A program made the translations under genes and the position numbers. The notes beneath the pieces were generated by a model. The model had not been told where the DNA came from, searched no databases, and was given only the letters and a program-made list of their open reading frames with translations. Shown here piece by piece: positions 1 through 11,999 of a stretch of DNA of 64,000 nt. This DNA is from Dermatemys mawii (Eukaryota > Chordata > Testudines > Dermatemydidae), in contig ML677351.1 in assembly GCA_007922305.1 (NCBI GenBank), forward strand, positions 11,207,966 through 11,271,965. Reading direction: 5' to 3'. Within the stretch, counting starts at the first letter, position 1; every line of letters starts with the position of its first letter.

Positions 1-928
1 GGGCAGGTCCACACTACGCAGCTAAGTCAACCTAAGTTAAACAACTCCAGCTAAGTGAACAATGTAGCCAGAGTCGACATACCTTACATTAACTTATGCA
101 GCGTCTACACCTTGCTGGGTTGACTGGAGAAACTTTCCCATCGACTTACCTTGTACTTCTCATTCCAGTGGAGTACCAGAGTCGATGGGAGAGTGATCGG
201 CAGTTGACTTAACGGGTTTCTACTAGGCCCGCTAAATTAGGATGGGCAAACTTTTTAGCCCGAGGGCCACATCTGAGTATGGAAATTATATGAGCATTCA
301 TGGCCCTCCAAACAATTGGGGGTTGTGGTGCGGGATAGGGTGAGGTCTTTGGCTAGGAGGGCAGACTCTAGGATAGGGCTAGGATGAGGGGTTGGGGTGC
401 AGAAGGGTCCTCCAGGCTGGGACTAAGGGGTTTGGAGGGCAGGAAGGGGACTGGGGTAGGGCAGGGGATTGGGGCACAGGGGAGTCAGGATGCAGGCTCT
501 GAGGGCACTTACCTCAAGCTCCCATAAGCAGCGGCATGTCCCTCCTCTGGGTCCTACACAGAGGCTCAGCCAGGCGGCTCTGTGTGTTGCTCCATCTGCA
601 GGCACAACCCCTGCAGCTCCCATTGACTCTGGTTTCCAGCCAATGGGAGCTGCAGGGACAGTGGTGCTTGGGGTGGGGGCGCATGCAGAGCCCCCTTGCT
701 GCCTCAGACATAGGAGCCAGAGGGTGAACATACAGCTCTCGCTTCTGGAAGCTGTGCAGAGTGGGGCAATCCCCTGACCCCGCTCCCTGTCTGGAACTCT
801 AGGGCTGGATTAAAATGTTTGGAGGGCCAGATGCGGCCCCTGGGCCTAGTTTGCCTACCCGTGTGCTAAATTGACCCCCAGTGGATTGATCGCCACACGT
901 CAATCACCCAGAAAGTAGAGAGAAGCCC
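1..928. mobile_element. Miniature DNA transposon split by a hAT insertion
   Basis: The two halves, 1-238 and 865-928, form one non-autonomous element. It opens with gggcaggtccacactac and closes near 928 with a decayed inverted match ending in agaagccc. The left half stops at the gctaaatt motif and the right half resumes at the same motif, so the roughly 300-bp element was continuous before the inner insertion. I recognise the body (repeated gtcgac-like words, gatcgcc) as a miniature element common in turtles, from memory. The window may begin exactly at its first base. It has no coding capacity. Confidence 0.7.
239..864. mobile_element. Non-autonomous hAT element nested in the miniature transposon
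   Basis: The terminal inverted repeats are visible: the left end reads aggatgggcaaactt and the right end is its inverted form agtttgcctacccgtgt. The subterminal words gggccacatctg and ccagatgcggcccc also pair. The element is flanked by an 8-bp direct repeat, gctaaatt, at 231-238 and 865-872, as expected for hAT transposition. The interior is GC-rich and contains short open frames on both strands, for example 423-731 minus and 469-777 plus. They overlap one another and show no transposase motif, so I treat them as chance. Confidence 0.8.
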
Positions 929-3489
929 ATACAGCTGAGAATCGGAAGCAGACTCGGCTGCCTCTCTTCAGCTTCAATTCCTTGAGACTGTTAGGGTTTA
1001 GTGCACACCTCTGTCCTTGGCATCTACCATTGACTATCTTAGGCAGAAACCCACCTAGCAGGCTGGCTTTTGTGAGTCCCATTTTTGGTGTCTATCTTTA
1101 TCCATTTGTTGTATAACAGACTTGGAGTGCTTCTCTCTATGAATATCAGGTTTTTTTTTAAAGGTACCTAAAAGTTAGATCCTGAGCATCACCATGGACT
1201 AAGTCCCTTTTTTAATCTGGGTCTAAAATCTGAAAGTTTGTCATTTTTTGAAGATTCAGTTTGACCCTGCCATTGGGTGGAACATGGATAACTGACAACT
1301 AGCCTTTACACTATTAAACTAAAAAGCACTAGAGGACAAATGGAATACCACCATATTACCGCAGGGGAAAAAAAGCTTGCTCACTGAGAATTAATTTATT
1401 TAAAAATCTTTTTACATTTACAGGAAGTAAGTTGTGTTAGCTAGGATAGTTGAAATGTCATTAGGCTGAAAATGTTGTCCCTAGTTTTTGAGTTTCCCCA
1501 AGTCATTTTTGTTTTTCACTTTCTGCCCATCAAGCAGAATGTAGAGGAGAGTCTGTTTTTGGGTGGAGTCCAATTGTACATTGTAGAAAGCACTTCTTCA
1601 AGAAGCTCCAAGATAAGTGAAATAGCAGATTTGCCAGAAAGATAATGTGATTCCTTTAGACATTAGACACAATTTTCTATCTTAGACTACAAAAAATGTG
1701 ACAAATTATTGTGTATTTATAACTTGGATACAAATTTAAACAGTGTAAAAATAGAATACATTTAGAAACCGTCATTTTGCAACAAAATTTAAATATTCAG
1801 TTCTGATAAGTTTGAAACTCTTAGTATTTTTTTCTAAACAAAATTTCATCAGAATTAATAAATTCCTGCAATCTTCCAAGGTGCTGTGCTTGAACTTTCT
1901 TTGGGTCTGTTTCATTTTTGGGCTTTAGTTCTGAATAGGTGTCTAAAACTTTTAAGCCAACTCCCTGTGGTGGCTGGAAGGGAGAATGTTCTCAAAAATT
2001 GTTTGTATTCTTCCTCTCCCGTCCCAGAGCCTCCTGACTGCTGTAGTAGAACAATAGAGATGCCCTTGCTATCTCTCCACTGCCTCCAACTTTGAGTGGG
2101 AGGGGGAAGGTGCTCTTCACTGAACATTTTTAATGCATGTTTGGTTGCTTTTCTTACTTTTCACAAGCAACAGCATAATGAAACTGACCCGATTCTTAGT
2201 TTCACGGCTGAAAAATGACAAGTTTTCACACTGTTGGAGCTTGACATGTATGTGATCAATGGTGGAAATATTAGAGCAGTCTATATCGCTCAACCTTCCA
2301 ATCCCCAAATCTGGGATGCAGTGTGGAACAAAGATCCAAAACTTAGACACAAAGTTATTTATGCTTTTGAAACTTAGACTCTGAAATTCATTCCTTCAGT
2401 GTAAATACTTTTCTTCTATAACCTCACTTTCACTACTTGATCTGTGATTTACAGAATTTTCAAAATAAGTTTGGAGGGAACACCGTTAATTTGGGAGACT
2501 AAAATGAATGATTTCTCTCAAAATGAGGGACAGTTGAAAAGGAAGGAACTATTTCTTACCCAGAGAAGCACCATTATAAGAACATACATTAGTCTTCAGA
2601 TCTAAATAGCTTCATCCATTATCCTCTGTTCAGTAAGATACCATTACAACCATAAGAGAATGAACATTCTTTTTTTCTTAATTGTAATCTTAGCGTCTGT
2701 GGAAACTGGTGGCATTCCTTGGGGAAAGTTACTTATTCACCATTGGTGAATGAGTGAGTGGTTTTGTAAAGCCCTGTATGTGAAGTGCCAACTGTTAAAT
2801 TAGTTCTGTGGAAACAAAATAGATACACTTTGAGCTAATTAGAAGCCGACCACATTTTCACTGAGTCTCACTGATACAGAAATTTTGCTTTAGATAAGTT
2901 TTCCTGTGCAGCCCTTTTTTCCTCCTGAGATATGGTATAACACAAGCCATATTTTCTGTAGCTGTGATCTAGTCATGTATCCATTGAAGTCAATAGCAAA
3001 ACTTCTTTTAACATAGTGTAGAATCATGCCCTTAAAGTTGGGGACAAACTCTGGGCCCATCTTCATCGCCTGAGTTTGGAGAATAAATCTTTGTATGTAT
3101 ACATTGGTGCACATAAAATATTAGATAGCCATACTTGCACATCTTAAATTAATAAGGGATCTCATTCATTCAAAACTTCATTTCTTAACAACTATCTTTT
3201 AATTGTTAAACTTTTTAAAGTTCTGAAAAAACAGTACTCAGTATTAAAATATATTGATCATCTCAACCATTTTCCATTATTCAGTTATGCACACAAAGTT
3301 ATCAGATTCTTTCAACTGAAATAGTACATAATATGTATCTTTCTCTCACACACATGACCCCATGAACTTGTTTTTAAAACATTTTCACACACAATTTTTA
3401 CTTGTTACAAAATGTAAGAAAGTGAAGTATTGTGATTTTATATTAAGATACTAGTTGCTAAAATATAATTTTGAGCTCTTCATATCTCT
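929..3489. other. Unannotated AT-rich stretch
   Basis: No gene, RNA or clear transposon was recognised. Open frames at 1886-2095 plus and 1912-2127 minus overlap and lack recognisable motifs. Around 2970-3070 the phrase ccattgaagtcaatagcaaa resembles a short motif common in reptile and bird repeats, but it is too short to name. Confidence 0.5.
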
Positions 3490-3499
3490 AGGTGGTGTT

Positions 3500-3700
3500 C
3501 AAAGCATACTTTGCACTTCTATAGCTCCTTTTATTTGTTGACCTCCAAAACACTTCATGGACATGAATGCGTTAGATCCTCCAAAAGGCAGGAGAAGCTT
3601 GTGTTGTGGGCCCATTTTTACAGATAAAAAATGAGCTTTGAAGAGAGATTAATTCCCCAAGATGATTCTGAAAGCTTGTCTCACTCTAAAACAATCTTGA
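3500..3700 (-). repeat. MIR-type SINE, inverted and decayed
   Basis: Read on the plus strand, the order is a tttgcacttctatagc block, a cccatttttacagat block and an aattccccaagatgat block. These match the reversed MIR core: the 'Pol III SINE' region around fraction-of-genome words such as cccattttacagatg and the following tgcccaaggtca. The copy is old and several words have drifted. It is a SINE relic with no coding content. Confidence 0.5.
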
Positions 3701-3768
3701 GTGTCTCTACTGTCAAAGATTCTGTTTTTAGTAATAAATTATGCTGCTTCCTTGTTACATATTAAAAT

Positions 3769-5129
3769 CAGGGCTGCTAATTAATCACAGTTAACTCACA
3801 TGATTAACTCAAATTAATCGTGATAAAATATGTAATCATGATTAATTGTACTGTTAAATAATAGAATACCAATTGGAACTTATTTAATATTTTGGATGTT
3901 TTTCTACATTTTCAAATATACCTATTTCAATTACAGCACAGAATAAAGTGTACACTGCTCACTTTATGTTACTATTTTTATTACAGATTTGTCCTGTAAA
4001 ATGATAGATATGCGATGAATTGAAAAAAGTTATTTCTTTTAAGTACCGCAGTCTCTTCATCATGAAAGTACATGATTTTTTGGTATATAACCGCACTCAA
4101 ATAAAACAATGCAAAACTTTAGAGCCTGCAAATCCACTCAGTGCTACTTCTTGTTCAGCCAATTGCTAAGAGAAACAAGTTTGTTTACATTTTTCGGGAG
4201 ATACTGCTGCCCACTTTTTAATTACAGTGTCACCTGAAAGTGAGAACAGGCATTTGCATGGAACTGTTATAGCTGGAGACACAAGATATTTACATGACAG
4301 ATGCACTAAAGTCATGTGCCTCTTCATGCTTCAGTCATCCTTCCGGAGTACATGCTTTTATGCTGATGGCACTCATTTTTAAAAAGTGTTAACATTTGTG
4401 ACTAAACTCCTTGGGGGGAGAATTGTATGTCCCCCTGCCCTGTTTTACCCACATTCTGCCATATAATTCTTGTTACAGTCATCTCGGATGATGACCCAAC
4501 ACATGTTGTTCGTTTTAAGAACACTTTCACTCCAGATTTCACAAAGTGCAAAGAAGATACCAATGTGAAATTTCTAAAGATAGCTATGGCACTTGACTCA
4601 AGGTTTAAGAATCTGAAATGCCTTCCAATATCTGATAGGGACGAGTTGTGGAGCATGCTTTCAGAAGTCTTAAAAGAGCAACACTCCAATATGGAAACTA
4701 CAGAACCTGAACCACCAAAAAAAAAAAAAAAAAGATCAGCCTTCTTCTGGTGACATCTGACTCAGATGATGAAAATGAACATGCACTGGTCTGCATTGCT
4801 TTGGATCATTATTTGAGCAGAACCCGTCATAGCATGAGTGCATGTCCTCTGGTTTGGTGACTGAGGCATCAAGGGGCATATGAATCTTTAGTGTATATTG
4901 CATATAAATATCTTGTGACACTGGCTACAACAGTGCTATGCGAACACCTGTTCTCAGTTTCAGGTGACATTGTAAATAAGAAGCAGGCAGCATTATCTTC
5001 TGCAAATGTAAACAAACTTGTTTGTCTGAGTGATTGGCTCAACAAGGAGCACTGATTGGACTTGTAGGTGCTAAAGTTTTGCCTTGTTTTATTTTTGAAT
5101 GCAAAGGGTTTCTGTACAAAAAACTACAT
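3769..5129 (+). mobile_element. Degraded hAT transposon in foldback form
   Basis: The element starts with the hAT-like terminus cagggctgctaattaatc and carries a broken transposase gene on the plus strand. Its most notable trait is a long inverted repeat: about 4090-4372 is the reverse complement, with scattered changes, of about 4826-5106, leaving a loop of roughly 450 bp. The right arm is the sense coding sequence for the transposase C-terminus, so the left arm is antisense to it. The 3' terminus is missing; similarity to the family stops near 5129. A similar 5' end recurs at 5541 and at 25511. The family is one I remember from turtle genomes. Confidence 0.7.
4427..5055 (+). pseudogene. hAT transposase remnant (ZBED/hATC type)
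   Basis: This is the C-terminal half of a hAT-family transposase, the enzyme that cuts and pastes the element through an RNase H-like core and a C-terminal dimerisation domain. An open frame at 4427-4753 contains the family signature ALDSRFKNLKCL and ends in a run of adenines (4718-4734) coding for lysines. There the frame breaks. The dimerisation region continues in another frame at about 4921-5055, with the motif EHLFSVSGDIVNKKQAAL and a following region ending in DWLNKEH. The zinc-finger N-terminus and most of the catalytic core are absent. The frameshift and missing parts make it non-functional. It lies between the arms and in the right arm of the foldback. Confidence 0.75.
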
Positions 5130-5540
5130 TGTCTCTACTTATGAGACAGGAATAGGTTGCTTATTGATCCACTATACCACCTGTGCTCAATCTTTTGCAT
5201 TCCTGGTACATTTCAAAAACTGGAAAAAAAAGTCAACTAAATATGCCTGTTGGTTCCTGGTAAAGAATCTTAGGCACATTAATGTTAAGCTGTATGCCTT
5301 GAGACCAAACAGTTCTCATTCATTTTCTAAAGCGCGACATCCTTGCCTGTCCTCTTGTCTTGCATTTGTCAGTCTTGATGAGTAAAGAATGCACTGAATG
5401 AAAAATTACTTGGATGATATTCCTCTGGGGCTGTGAATAAAGTACAGTGGCATGGCATGTATTCTGTGAGGTTGACTACCACATTAAATGCATTACATGT
5501 CATATGAAACTTTTGCACTTTAGATTGTTTGTATTTTAAT

Positions 5541-5790
5541 TAGGGCTTCAAGTGATTAAAAATAATCACAATTCATCATGCTGTTAAACAATTGAATACC
5601 AATTTATTAAAATATTTTTGATGTTTTCTATATTTTCAAATATATAAATTTCAATAATACAACAAAACAAAGTGTAAAGTGCTCACTTTATATTTTTGAT
5701 TTAAAATATTTGCACTAAATAAACAATATAGGGTTTTTTTCACTTTTCTAATACAAGCACCGTAGTGCACTCTCTATCATGAAAACCAGT
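5541..5790 (+). mobile_element. Solo terminal fragment of the same hAT family
   Basis: After about 400 bp of unrelated sequence, the family's 5' end appears again in the same orientation: tagggcttcaagtgat, then ctgttaaacaattgaatacc and acaaagtgtaaagtgctcac, which parallel 3769-4050. It stops after the word gcactctctatcatgaaa. It is a separate truncated copy rather than the missing 3' end of the first element, because that end would be inverted. Confidence 0.65.
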
Positions 5791-5799
5791 TGATGGCTG

Positions 5800-7610
5800 C
5801 CATTAACACTTTCCAATATTGCACACCCCATCTCAACTCAGCACATCTCACAAGAATTAAAAGTATAAACACCCGAAATGAACTTGTTTTCCATTTAAAA
5901 AAAAAAAACAGGTGGAGGGAGTTGTAAGGCCCACAGCCCCTGGCATGGTGGAGAGAATGGGGAACAGTGGAATGGGAGGGGAAGGAAACATGCTATGGGA
6001 GGGAGGACTGGGAGAGCGAGACACGAGAGGGAAGGGAGAGATTGCAGAGAGCTCATGACATAGAGCGACGTGATTGGTGGCAGGAAGCTGGGCGGTGGGT
6101 GGGTTGGGGGGATGGGGGAGAGGAATACAAGGAGCCTTTGCTGTGTGCGGTTAGCTGGGTTTTCAGAAGCAACAGTGTAGAGTGTATAAACAGCATAGTG
6201 GGGCAGAAGGGATTATGGAGCAGTTCTGAGCCTAGGCAACTCTGCCCACTGCTTCTGCAGAGTATGTTCCAGCTAGAGGAAGGGCTTAGAGTGGAGATAG
6301 ACAGCTCAGAAGAGAGCAGACAGGATAGGAAGATAGACCTATCTTGAGCTTTCCAGAGCAAAGGCACAGCAGGAGTCCTTATTTGCAAGGGAGGGACCTG
6401 CAAGTGGCAACTACTCCAGGCCATGGAGTAGGTGCTAGAGAGGAGTCCCAGGTGAGAGGTAGCTGAGAGCTTTCTCTGTTGGGCTGAAAGAAATCTGAGA
6501 GGTGGAGTCCTGAGCTGGGAGCCTAACTGGAGATGAGGGCTGATCAGAAATTGCAGCCTGCCTGAAGCCCTGGTGGAAGAAGTGTATGACAGACCCCAGA
6601 TGATGGAGTGAAACTTAAGAACATGGCCAAGTTTGAAATTGGGCTAGCATGTAAAGAATGCTAACAGCTGGGCTGAGGATTCAGTTGTTTTTGCTACTTT
6701 CTGCTAGGCTTTAAGTGAAGGACTTTAAGGTTTTCTGGGCAGTGAATGGTAGAAAGTGGCCCAGGAAGGGAGCCTTGAAGCACTGTAGGGTGTTTGATAT
6801 CACTACCTCTCCTAAGGCACCAGGTGGGGAGAGAGGACCTGGGCTCCCCTATCAACCACCACTTTTGTGGAGGGAGTTGCAAATTCCATTCCTACTGCCT
6901 ACATGAAGAGAAGGAAAAGATAGAGGCATTGTAAGCCATAAGTCAAATGTGTGCCATCTTCAGGGACTGAAGGTGGGCTGAAGACCCTTTCCGCTGTGGG
7001 GACACTGGGCTCCCTGTAATCCAGAAGGGGCAAACTCAGTTGGTAACCTGGCCAGAGGGCCAAATCACTACCTATTGAAAGTTGGAATACAACAATGTTG
7101 GATTGATTGCTGGCAAGGAGTGCCAGAGAGGGCACCCAGTGACCTAACCACTAGAAGGGTATCATGGGTAAGCCCATCCCCCATCTCAAAGATCTTCTGC
7201 TTATTTCAGTTATGACTTGATTTCAGTAAAATATAATTACTTGGAAACTCTTTTTAGATTTGTGATCCTTGTTAAGGTAACTTGCAATACTATTAGTAAA
7301 GTAATTTGTAAACTTAACTGCGTATATTCCCAAAGAGTTGGTCCATCAACCTACCCCAGTATTAGCAATGTAAGGCAAAGGATGTTTTAAATGTTCATGA
7401 GGCTCTATAATTAGAAAGATATAAAAGATGTATTAAAAGGACTGAAAGAATCTGCAGCCCAGGTAACGTGCTAGTATTTTGACTAGGTTAATTGCTATCA
7501 TGAAACTTATTTTATTTAGTTAACATATTTAGTTGCCTTTTCTTAAGCTGTGTATCTCAAGGTAACTTACATTGTATCATTTTTCTATAAGTTGAAAATG
7601 ATGAGAGACT
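5800..7610. other. Purine-rich stretch, possible old retroelement
   Basis: About 5930-6130 is strongly purine-rich on the plus strand. The following sequence to about 7180 resembles, from memory, a mid-repetitive turtle sequence (for example cagtgaatggtagaaagtgg and agtgccagagagggcacc), but I cannot assign it to a class. Open frames at 5967-6347 plus and 6053-6424 minus overlap and have no motif. No gene is supported. Confidence 0.3.
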
Positions 7611-7619
7611 GACTTTGCT

Positions 7620-7715
7620 GTTGTCCTTAGGGCCCAGTCAGTGCTAGGCATCGTACAAACACCAAAGGATAGAGTTGTTGCCTCTGAAGAGTTTACAAAC
7701 AAAAAACAAAGGCTT
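7620..7715. repeat. Ancient interspersed repeat fragment
   Basis: The words gggcccagtcagtgctaggc, cgtacaaacacc and gaagagtttacaaac follow the order seen in a widespread amniote MIR/L3-type repeat. The fragment is short and diverged. Its exact family cannot be set without a library search. Confidence 0.4.
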
Positions 7716-9430
7716 TGATGTATAGAATACACCAAAGCCTTGTTGCTTAGCTAGATTATATATGCAGACTTATTGCTAGTGTAAAATGTTGGGGCTGCTT
7801 AGTAGTGGCGTACACAGACACCTTAGGATACCAGTAGCGTGCCAGGTTTACCCTGACTCAGAATGTACTGTAGGTGCCTCAACAGCTAGATATTGTAGGG
7901 AATAGTTCTGAAAGGTCCCAATAACCGCTTGGACACCTGTATAAGGAAGAAGGCATTTTACTAGGGCAGGGAGGGTAACAAAACATTACAGATGCAACTG
8001 AAGTACAGTTAGATACAGTTCAAACTGAAAAATAACAGTAAATGTTTGGGTCCCTGAAGTAGTCCTGTCAAGAGGTGGGGCTCTCTAGGCCTGCTGCAGG
8101 GGGTGCCCTTTCCAGTCTAGTCTCTATTCAAGCAAATAGAAGCTTGCAGTTTTCCAATCCAGGCTCAGTTAGTGTCTCTCATTGGAGACCCTCTGCACTG
8201 GCTCTCTGCCCAGCTGCTGCTGCTTCCCCATAAGTTTCACACTGACCTGCACCCAGCTGTAAAGTTTGGTAGTTACAGCCTGTTCCACATGCGGCTCCGC
8301 ATAATATTTTGGGGAAAAGGTATGGGTTTTTTGTTTTTTGTTTTTTTGTAATCCAGCTTCTCTGTAGTTTCAGGCTAGCCATGCTGCTGCTGCTTCCAAA
8401 CAGAGGCTTCTATCTTGTATCTGAATTTACTGACTATATTTTTACTCTTTGGGGCACCTGTTAGCATGGGGTTGAGGGAACACTAGTTAAGAATGTGAGT
8501 TGAATTTGACACTTTGTGCATCATTAGCAGAACTATTTATGCATTCCAATCACATACACCTGAAGTAATTTGAAGAGTGAAGTTGTATAGGTGGCACTGC
8601 AGAAATAATTTGGCATTCAGAACCTCATTTTTGATAATGCTCAAAAAGAGAATCCAACTAGACTTTGATATCCAGGTTTGAGTTTGTGCTGTTGGAAGTT
8701 AAAAATATGATAATACAACTACTTGTAAACTGAGTCTGTTCAATAAATTAAATATTGAGCTAATAAATGTGCCGTTTTGATTAACTTCATAGTTACTTCA
8801 ACTTTAGAATTATATCTGAATTTGGTTACCTGAGTGTATCTGAAGTGGGTTATTAACATTTTGGAAGAGATTTGTAAAAGTCTTTCAATATTGTGATTTA
8901 AACTTACAAAATCAACTTAACATTTATGATGACATGTTTTAATTTAATTTTAATATTTGAGGGTGGGGGGAACTTTTGCCCAAGTCAGAAGGGTGGGTAG
9001 AATTTTGTCTTAAATTAGAGAATTAGCCAATAATGGGAACAAATTCTACCTTAGGGAAAAAAACTCTTTAAAATAAATACTAATTAAAAATGGCTGGGGA
9101 AAGATTTTTGTTGACTTGAGAGATTGCTCTACCACATAAGCAGTTTCCTCCTGGGTGCTGGATTTAATTGCTACAAGTATATTTAGAATGCTTCAGGTCC
9201 CCTTCGCAGTAAGATTCTGTACTATTTGAAAATATTGCTTTTCAATCTCTCATGCTGTGAGAAGAAATGATAAAATATTAAAGGAAAACTGATTATTTAG
9301 AATAGCAGACATGCTTCCGTTCATTCACTTCAGCACATGGTCCACAAACCTTCTCTTTTCCTTGCTGTCTGTGCTGCTTGAAATTAATTTGTAGCAGTTA
9401 TGCAGTCTGTTACCAACAGGAAGTAAACTT
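7716..9430. other. No recognised feature
   Basis: Mostly AT-rich sequence with a more GC-rich block at 8040-8400. The only open frame there, 8179-8382 minus, carries no motif and includes low-complexity sequence. No gene or transposon was recognised. Confidence 0.5.
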
Positions 9431-9436
9431 GGACAA

Positions 9437-9670
9437 AGGGTATGTCCACTCTGCAACGTAAATCCGTGCTTGAGACTCAAGCCTATTTCCCTTGTGCCTA
9501 CTCTTCAATTGTGCTAAACAGGGCTTGGACCTGAGATGCCAGGGCCCTGCAGGGCTGGAGTGTCCGAGTGAAGCCAGGACACAAAGGTTTGAGCCCTATT
9601 GCTTTGCACTGTCGATGCAGCCCTGCTTGACTTGAGTCCTTGGAGTCAGTCAGAATTCCACAGGACAACT
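9437..9670. mobile_element. Possible miniature DNA transposon
   Basis: It opens with gggtatgtccactctgcaac, close to the gggtatgtctacac terminus typical of reptile miniature transposons, and contains several short palindromes. I could not find a clear matching right terminus before the Penelope-like tail at 9681, so the assignment is tentative. Confidence 0.3.
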
Positions 9671-9680
9671 TCCTTAGTCT

Positions 9681-9772
9681 TAGCGACAAAGAGTCTTGTA
9701 GCACCTTATAGACTAACAGATTTTAGAGATCATGAGCTTTCGTGGGCTAAGACCCACTTCATCAGATCATGT
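9681..9772 (-). mobile_element. Penelope-like element tail, copy B
   Basis: On the minus strand this is a 3' tail of the same family as 23505-23955. The order is ctgatgaagtgggtcttagc, cccacgaaagctc, a tctgttagtctataaggtgc block, then gactctttgtcgct. It keeps the exact hammerhead-type core words CTGATGA and GAAA separated by a short hairpin. No coding part is visible next to it. Confidence 0.7.
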
Positions 9773-11999
9773 ATATCCCAACATTCTGCAGTTCAGTCTG
9801 TTGAAAAGAGAAGCCACCTCCTCCTTTGTTAATGGCAGCAGCTCAGGTCAGTGTGAACCCATAGTGTGCTGTTACCTTGGTGACCAGGAGACAATCAGAC
9901 AGCCTCCTGGGTTTGCAATGGACTGCAAACTAATCAGGGCTTTTGCAAAGTGAGCTGCTTCCTGGTAATCTGCAGGGTGGGTAATAATGCTTTCACACAC
10001 TGCGCCATGGTCCTAGAGCGGACCACATTTATCATTGGTCTGATTGTTGGTGAGATCTGTCAGCACAGAACTACTACGTTATGGAAGTGAACAGGCAAGA
10101 TTAATCTGATGCCTTTTCAAAGTTGATCTGGTGGCTATGCACAAAAGCTCTTTTCTCTTAGACTTGGGTCAGGAGGTGATATTTGTTTCCAAGCACTTAA
10201 CAGTAGCTTTGGAAACACAGTCTCTAAATTTGTCACTTTTGAATTATGCGATTTAAAATCCTATTGATTGCCCAAGGTAGTTTCTGATCTTGACTTCTTC
10301 TGTAATGTTTTAGCCTGATACCCCAAGTGCTTTAATTCATAGACATTAAAACAAAAACACAGCTGCATCACTATGCTGGATACATCTATCTGAATTTGCC
10401 AGTTTGTCAGGCAGATGTAATATCCTGGACAAACCTTATGGGATAAGTTAAATCTTATTGAATTATTTCAGGAATCTGTTGTATTAAAAATCAATTAGTT
10501 CTGTGGTTCTGTGGCATTGTGTGGGACTTCTCTAGTAGACCTGACTGATGTCTGGGAAGTTCCTAAACTTCAAAGGATTGTTGGGCAATACATGTGAAGA
10601 GGATTTCCAAGTTGAAATACTTAGTGTGAGGGGGATGCAAATGCCCTACCCTCTTGTAGTAGTTTTGCCTTGAACAGAAAACTGTTGTCCGACTGATTCC
10701 CTATTGATGGTGTCTTCAAAGGCCAAGACTGGATAAATGAGTAACTAGTCATGAGCATGCTTGTTCTGATGTGAAGCTGTGATGAACTTGTGTCCATAGA
10801 AAGAAATCCTGCGGGGAGTGGGGTTGAAAGAATAATCACCAATCAGTGTCCAGGCTGGAGTTGTGATCTCTGGTAAGCTTACCATCATTCCTCAGGTGTC
10901 TTCTGTTTTCTGTGTATTGCATTTGTCTAAGGAAAAGAAGTGCTTGCTTAGAAAGAGCTGTGTGATAAATTAAGCCTGTGACAATTATGCTTAATACTGT
11001 GTCTGACAAGAAGGCAAAAGGAGTCTGCTTAGGCAGTCTGTCTCTTGCAGAGGATGCCACATGAGAGTCAAGAATGCTGTGCAGCCTGGAAATAGCATGG
11101 TCTGAAGGGAGAGATGTGTCTCCATCTAAGGGAGGCATCTGCTGAGGATCTGGAAGCTGAGAGTGGGTGCTTTTGCTGACCACTGAGGGCAAATTCAAGT
11201 TCAATTGCCCTGAACTGTGACCATCTCTCTAGTTTCTAGTCCTGATCAATACAAATCCTCTTGAAACATAGCAAATGAGTTTATATTCCACTTCATAACT
11301 CTTAACTTTTTTCTCTTCCATTAGGTTTTAAAACACGTAAGACATTTTAATTATTTTTTTAAAAAAATCTCTTTTTAAAACAAATTCCTAGCAATTCCCT
11401 TACTGGTTTTCCCTAAAAGTACAGTGCAGTATTTCTTAACACCATGGGTTATTACACATTCATATCAGATCATTATTGTTCTTTGTGGATCAGGTGGTAT
11501 AAAAGTACAGCAGTATTTTTGTTTGCTTTAAAAAGACTTCATCTGCCTTCCTCCTTTCCCTTCTTTCTCTGTGCCGGAGAGAGCTAGGTATTACTACTGC
11601 AACCAGCAGCACACATACTGGTGTTGATGCAAGCCTGGCTGATGATTTGGGAAGTTCCCACTGCTGCCTTTTGGTTTTATACTCTTCCTTCCCCATCCCT
11701 GGCTGGTTTATGGACATTAGCAATGGTAAGCCCTTCACTCGATAAACAGTCTGTTCCCCAAGTCATCGAAAAGGTAGACCCTTCACTGGGGAGGGTTCCC
11801 TTACCTACAGCTGTGTGTTTACATTACGTTTTTGGGACCCCATGTTCTGTGCTCATTCTTGCATCTGGCATCAGAAGATACCCAGCCAAGAGGTAGGAGC
11901 AATGAACTTGAAATCTGAGAATCAAAATAATTAACTTTTTATAAAGAGGAAAAAATAGCAGTTTTTTTTGTCTGCCTATTCTCTAATGGCTCAGAGTGA
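9773..11999. other. Mostly unique sequence with one unidentified frame
   Basis: No named feature was recognised. The longest open frame is 10836-11204 on the minus strand, 122 codons beginning MNLNLPSVVSKST. It has no signal peptide, membrane segment or domain motif that I recognise, and no clear splice context. It could be chance or a fragment of an unrecognised repeat. Confidence 0.4.

Noticed and set aside
423..777. Overlapping 102-codon frames on both strands
   Set aside because: They lie inside a GC-rich non-autonomous hAT element, overlap on opposite strands and have no domain motif.
5967..6424. Frames of 126 and 123 codons on opposite strands
   Set aside because: Purine-rich composition removes stops on both strands; the product is low-complexity.
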